Source: Paratrimastix pyriformis
Taxonomy: Eukaryota; Preaxostyla; Paratrimastigidae
Direction: 5' to 3'
NCBI GenBank assembly: GCA_027972325.1
Contig: JAPMOS010000059.1
Coordinates: forward strand, 167,789 to 231,788
DNA: 64,000 bases
The position numbers and the translations under genes were made by a program. Shown here one piece after another: positions 63,031 through 64,000 of the stretch. The notes under the pieces were generated by a model that searched no databases, was not told where the DNA came from, and saw only the letters and a program-made list of their open reading frames with translations. The first letter of the stretch is position 1, and the number at the start of each line of letters is the position of its first letter.

Positions 63031-63814
63031 GTTGATGGTGGTTAGGGTTGATGGTGGTTAGGGTTGATGGTGGTTAGGGTTGATGGTGGTTAGGGTTGAT
63101 GGTGGTTAGGGTTGATGGTGGTTAGGGTTGATGGTGGTTAGGGTTGATGGTGGTTAGGGTTGATGGTGGTTAGGGTTGATGGTGGTTAGGGTTGATGGTG
63201 GTTAGGGTTGATGGTGGTTAGGGTTGATGGTGGTTAGGGTTGATGGTGGTTAGGGTTGATGGTGGTTAGGGTTGATGGTGGTTAGGGTTGATGGTGGTTA
63301 GGGTTGATGGTGGTTAGGGTTGATGGTGGTTAGGGTTGATGGTGGTTAGGGTTGATGGTGGTTAGGGTTGATGGTGGTTAGGGTTGATGGTGGTTAGGGT
63401 TGATGGTGGTTAGGGTTGATGGTGGTTAGGGTTGATGGTGGTTAGGGTTGATGGTGGTTAGGGTTGATGGTGGTTAGGGTTGATGGTGGTTAGGGTTGAT
63501 GGTGGTTAGGGTTGATGGTGGTTAGGGTTGATGGTGGTTAGGGTTGATGGTGGTTAGGGTTGATGGTGGTTAGGGTTGATGGTGGTTAGGGTTGATGGTG
63601 GTTAGGGTTGATGGTGGTTAGGGTTGATGGTGGTTAGGGTTGATGGTGGTTAGGGTTGATGGTGGTTAGGGTTGATGGTGGTTAGGGTTGATGGTGGTTA
63701 GGGTTGATGGTGGTTAGGGTTGATGGTGGTTAGGGTTGATGGTGGTTAGGGTTGATGGTGGTTAGGGTTGATGGTGGTTAGGGTTGATGGTGGTTAGGGT
63801 TGATGGTGGTTAGG
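63031..63814 (+). repeat. Subtelomeric 16-bp satellite GTTGATGGTGGTTAGG
   Basis: About 49 copies (784 bases). Each unit is the 14-mer core GTTGATGG fused to TGGTTAGG, which contains a telomere-like GGTTAGGG across the unit junction. Confidence 0.95.
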
Positions 63815-64000
63815 GTTAGGGTTAGGGTTAGGGTTAGGGTTAGGGTTAGGGTTAGGGTTAGGGTTAGGGTTAGGGTTAGGGTTAGGGTTAGGGTTAGGGT
63901 TAGGGTTAGGGTTAGGGTTAGGGTTAGGGTTAGGGTTAGGGTTAGGGTTAGGGTTAGGGTTAGGGTTAGGGTTAGGTTAGGGTTAGGGTTAGGAGTTAGG
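63815..64000 (+). repeat. Telomere, (TTAGGG)n
   Basis: About 31 TTAGGG units with the G-rich strand running 5' to 3' toward the window end, as at a right-hand chromosome end. Variants (GGTTAGGTTAGG and GGAGTTAGG) occur in the last 30 bases. Confidence 0.97.

Overview
The window is the end of a eukaryotic chromosome. The last ~190 bases are TTAGGG telomere repeats, preceded by two subtelomeric tandem arrays. The organism is probably a free-living flagellated protist: it has an outer-arm axonemal dynein, GC-rich coding sequence, and very many introns stuffed with ATC/GAT, GGA, GT and CCT microsatellites. I cannot place the lineage. Exon phases reconstructed by hand across about a dozen genes show that nearly every intron starts GTCYGY (GTCCGT, GTCTGT, GTCTGC) instead of GTRAGT. 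I used that donor rule, with AG acceptors and reading-phase closure, to build the gene models.

Layout. 1-12,667 (+): 3' ~40% of an outer-arm dynein beta heavy chain. 12,824-14,094 (+): ERF4/Golgin A7-like palmitoyltransferase partner. 14,740-15,723 (+): Cys-rich small heat-shock protein. 15,972-31,800: a multigene block in which an uncharacterised zinc-knuckle/coiled-coil/alpha-beta family (here 'family A') repeatedly sits tail-to-tail with IFI44-like GTPases ('family G'). It contains A1/G1, A2/G2, A3 plus a GTPase fragment, and a large inverted duplication carrying A-remnant/G3 and G4/A-remnant with a decayed small-HSP copy. A kelch-like protein lies between the A1/G1 and A2/G2 pairs. 32,163-35,644 (+): a divergent protein kinase whose stop codon abuts the start of GTPase G5. 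~36,640-41,400 (-): plasma-membrane-type Ca2+-ATPase. 41,500-44,000: poorly supported hypothetical genes. 44,099-44,951 (+): ESCRT-II VPS25. 45,178-45,918 (+): ASH2-like winged-helix protein. 46,020-49,391 (+): two Pro/Ser-rich proteins. 49,567-56,410 (+): kinesin-5. 56,583-57,494 (-): Gly/Tyr-rich protein. 58,083-62,618 (+): very large Pro/Ser-rich protein. 62,807-64,000: subtelomere and telomere.

The housekeeping genes (dynein, kinesin-5, PMCA, VPS25, ERF4-like) look like an ordinary eukaryotic chromosome arm. The A/G cassette region is the accessory part: multicopy, rearranged, with pseudogenes, truncated copies and a scrap of an ABC-transporter ATPase. The GTPase family resembles interferon-induced IFI44 proteins, so a cell-autonomous defence or membrane-remodelling role for an A+G pair is a reasonable hypothesis, not a demonstration. 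Many single-base frameshifts fall in G/C homopolymers of otherwise well-conserved genes, which suggests uncorrected long-read indels; 'pseudogene' calls resting only on such shifts should be read with that in mind.
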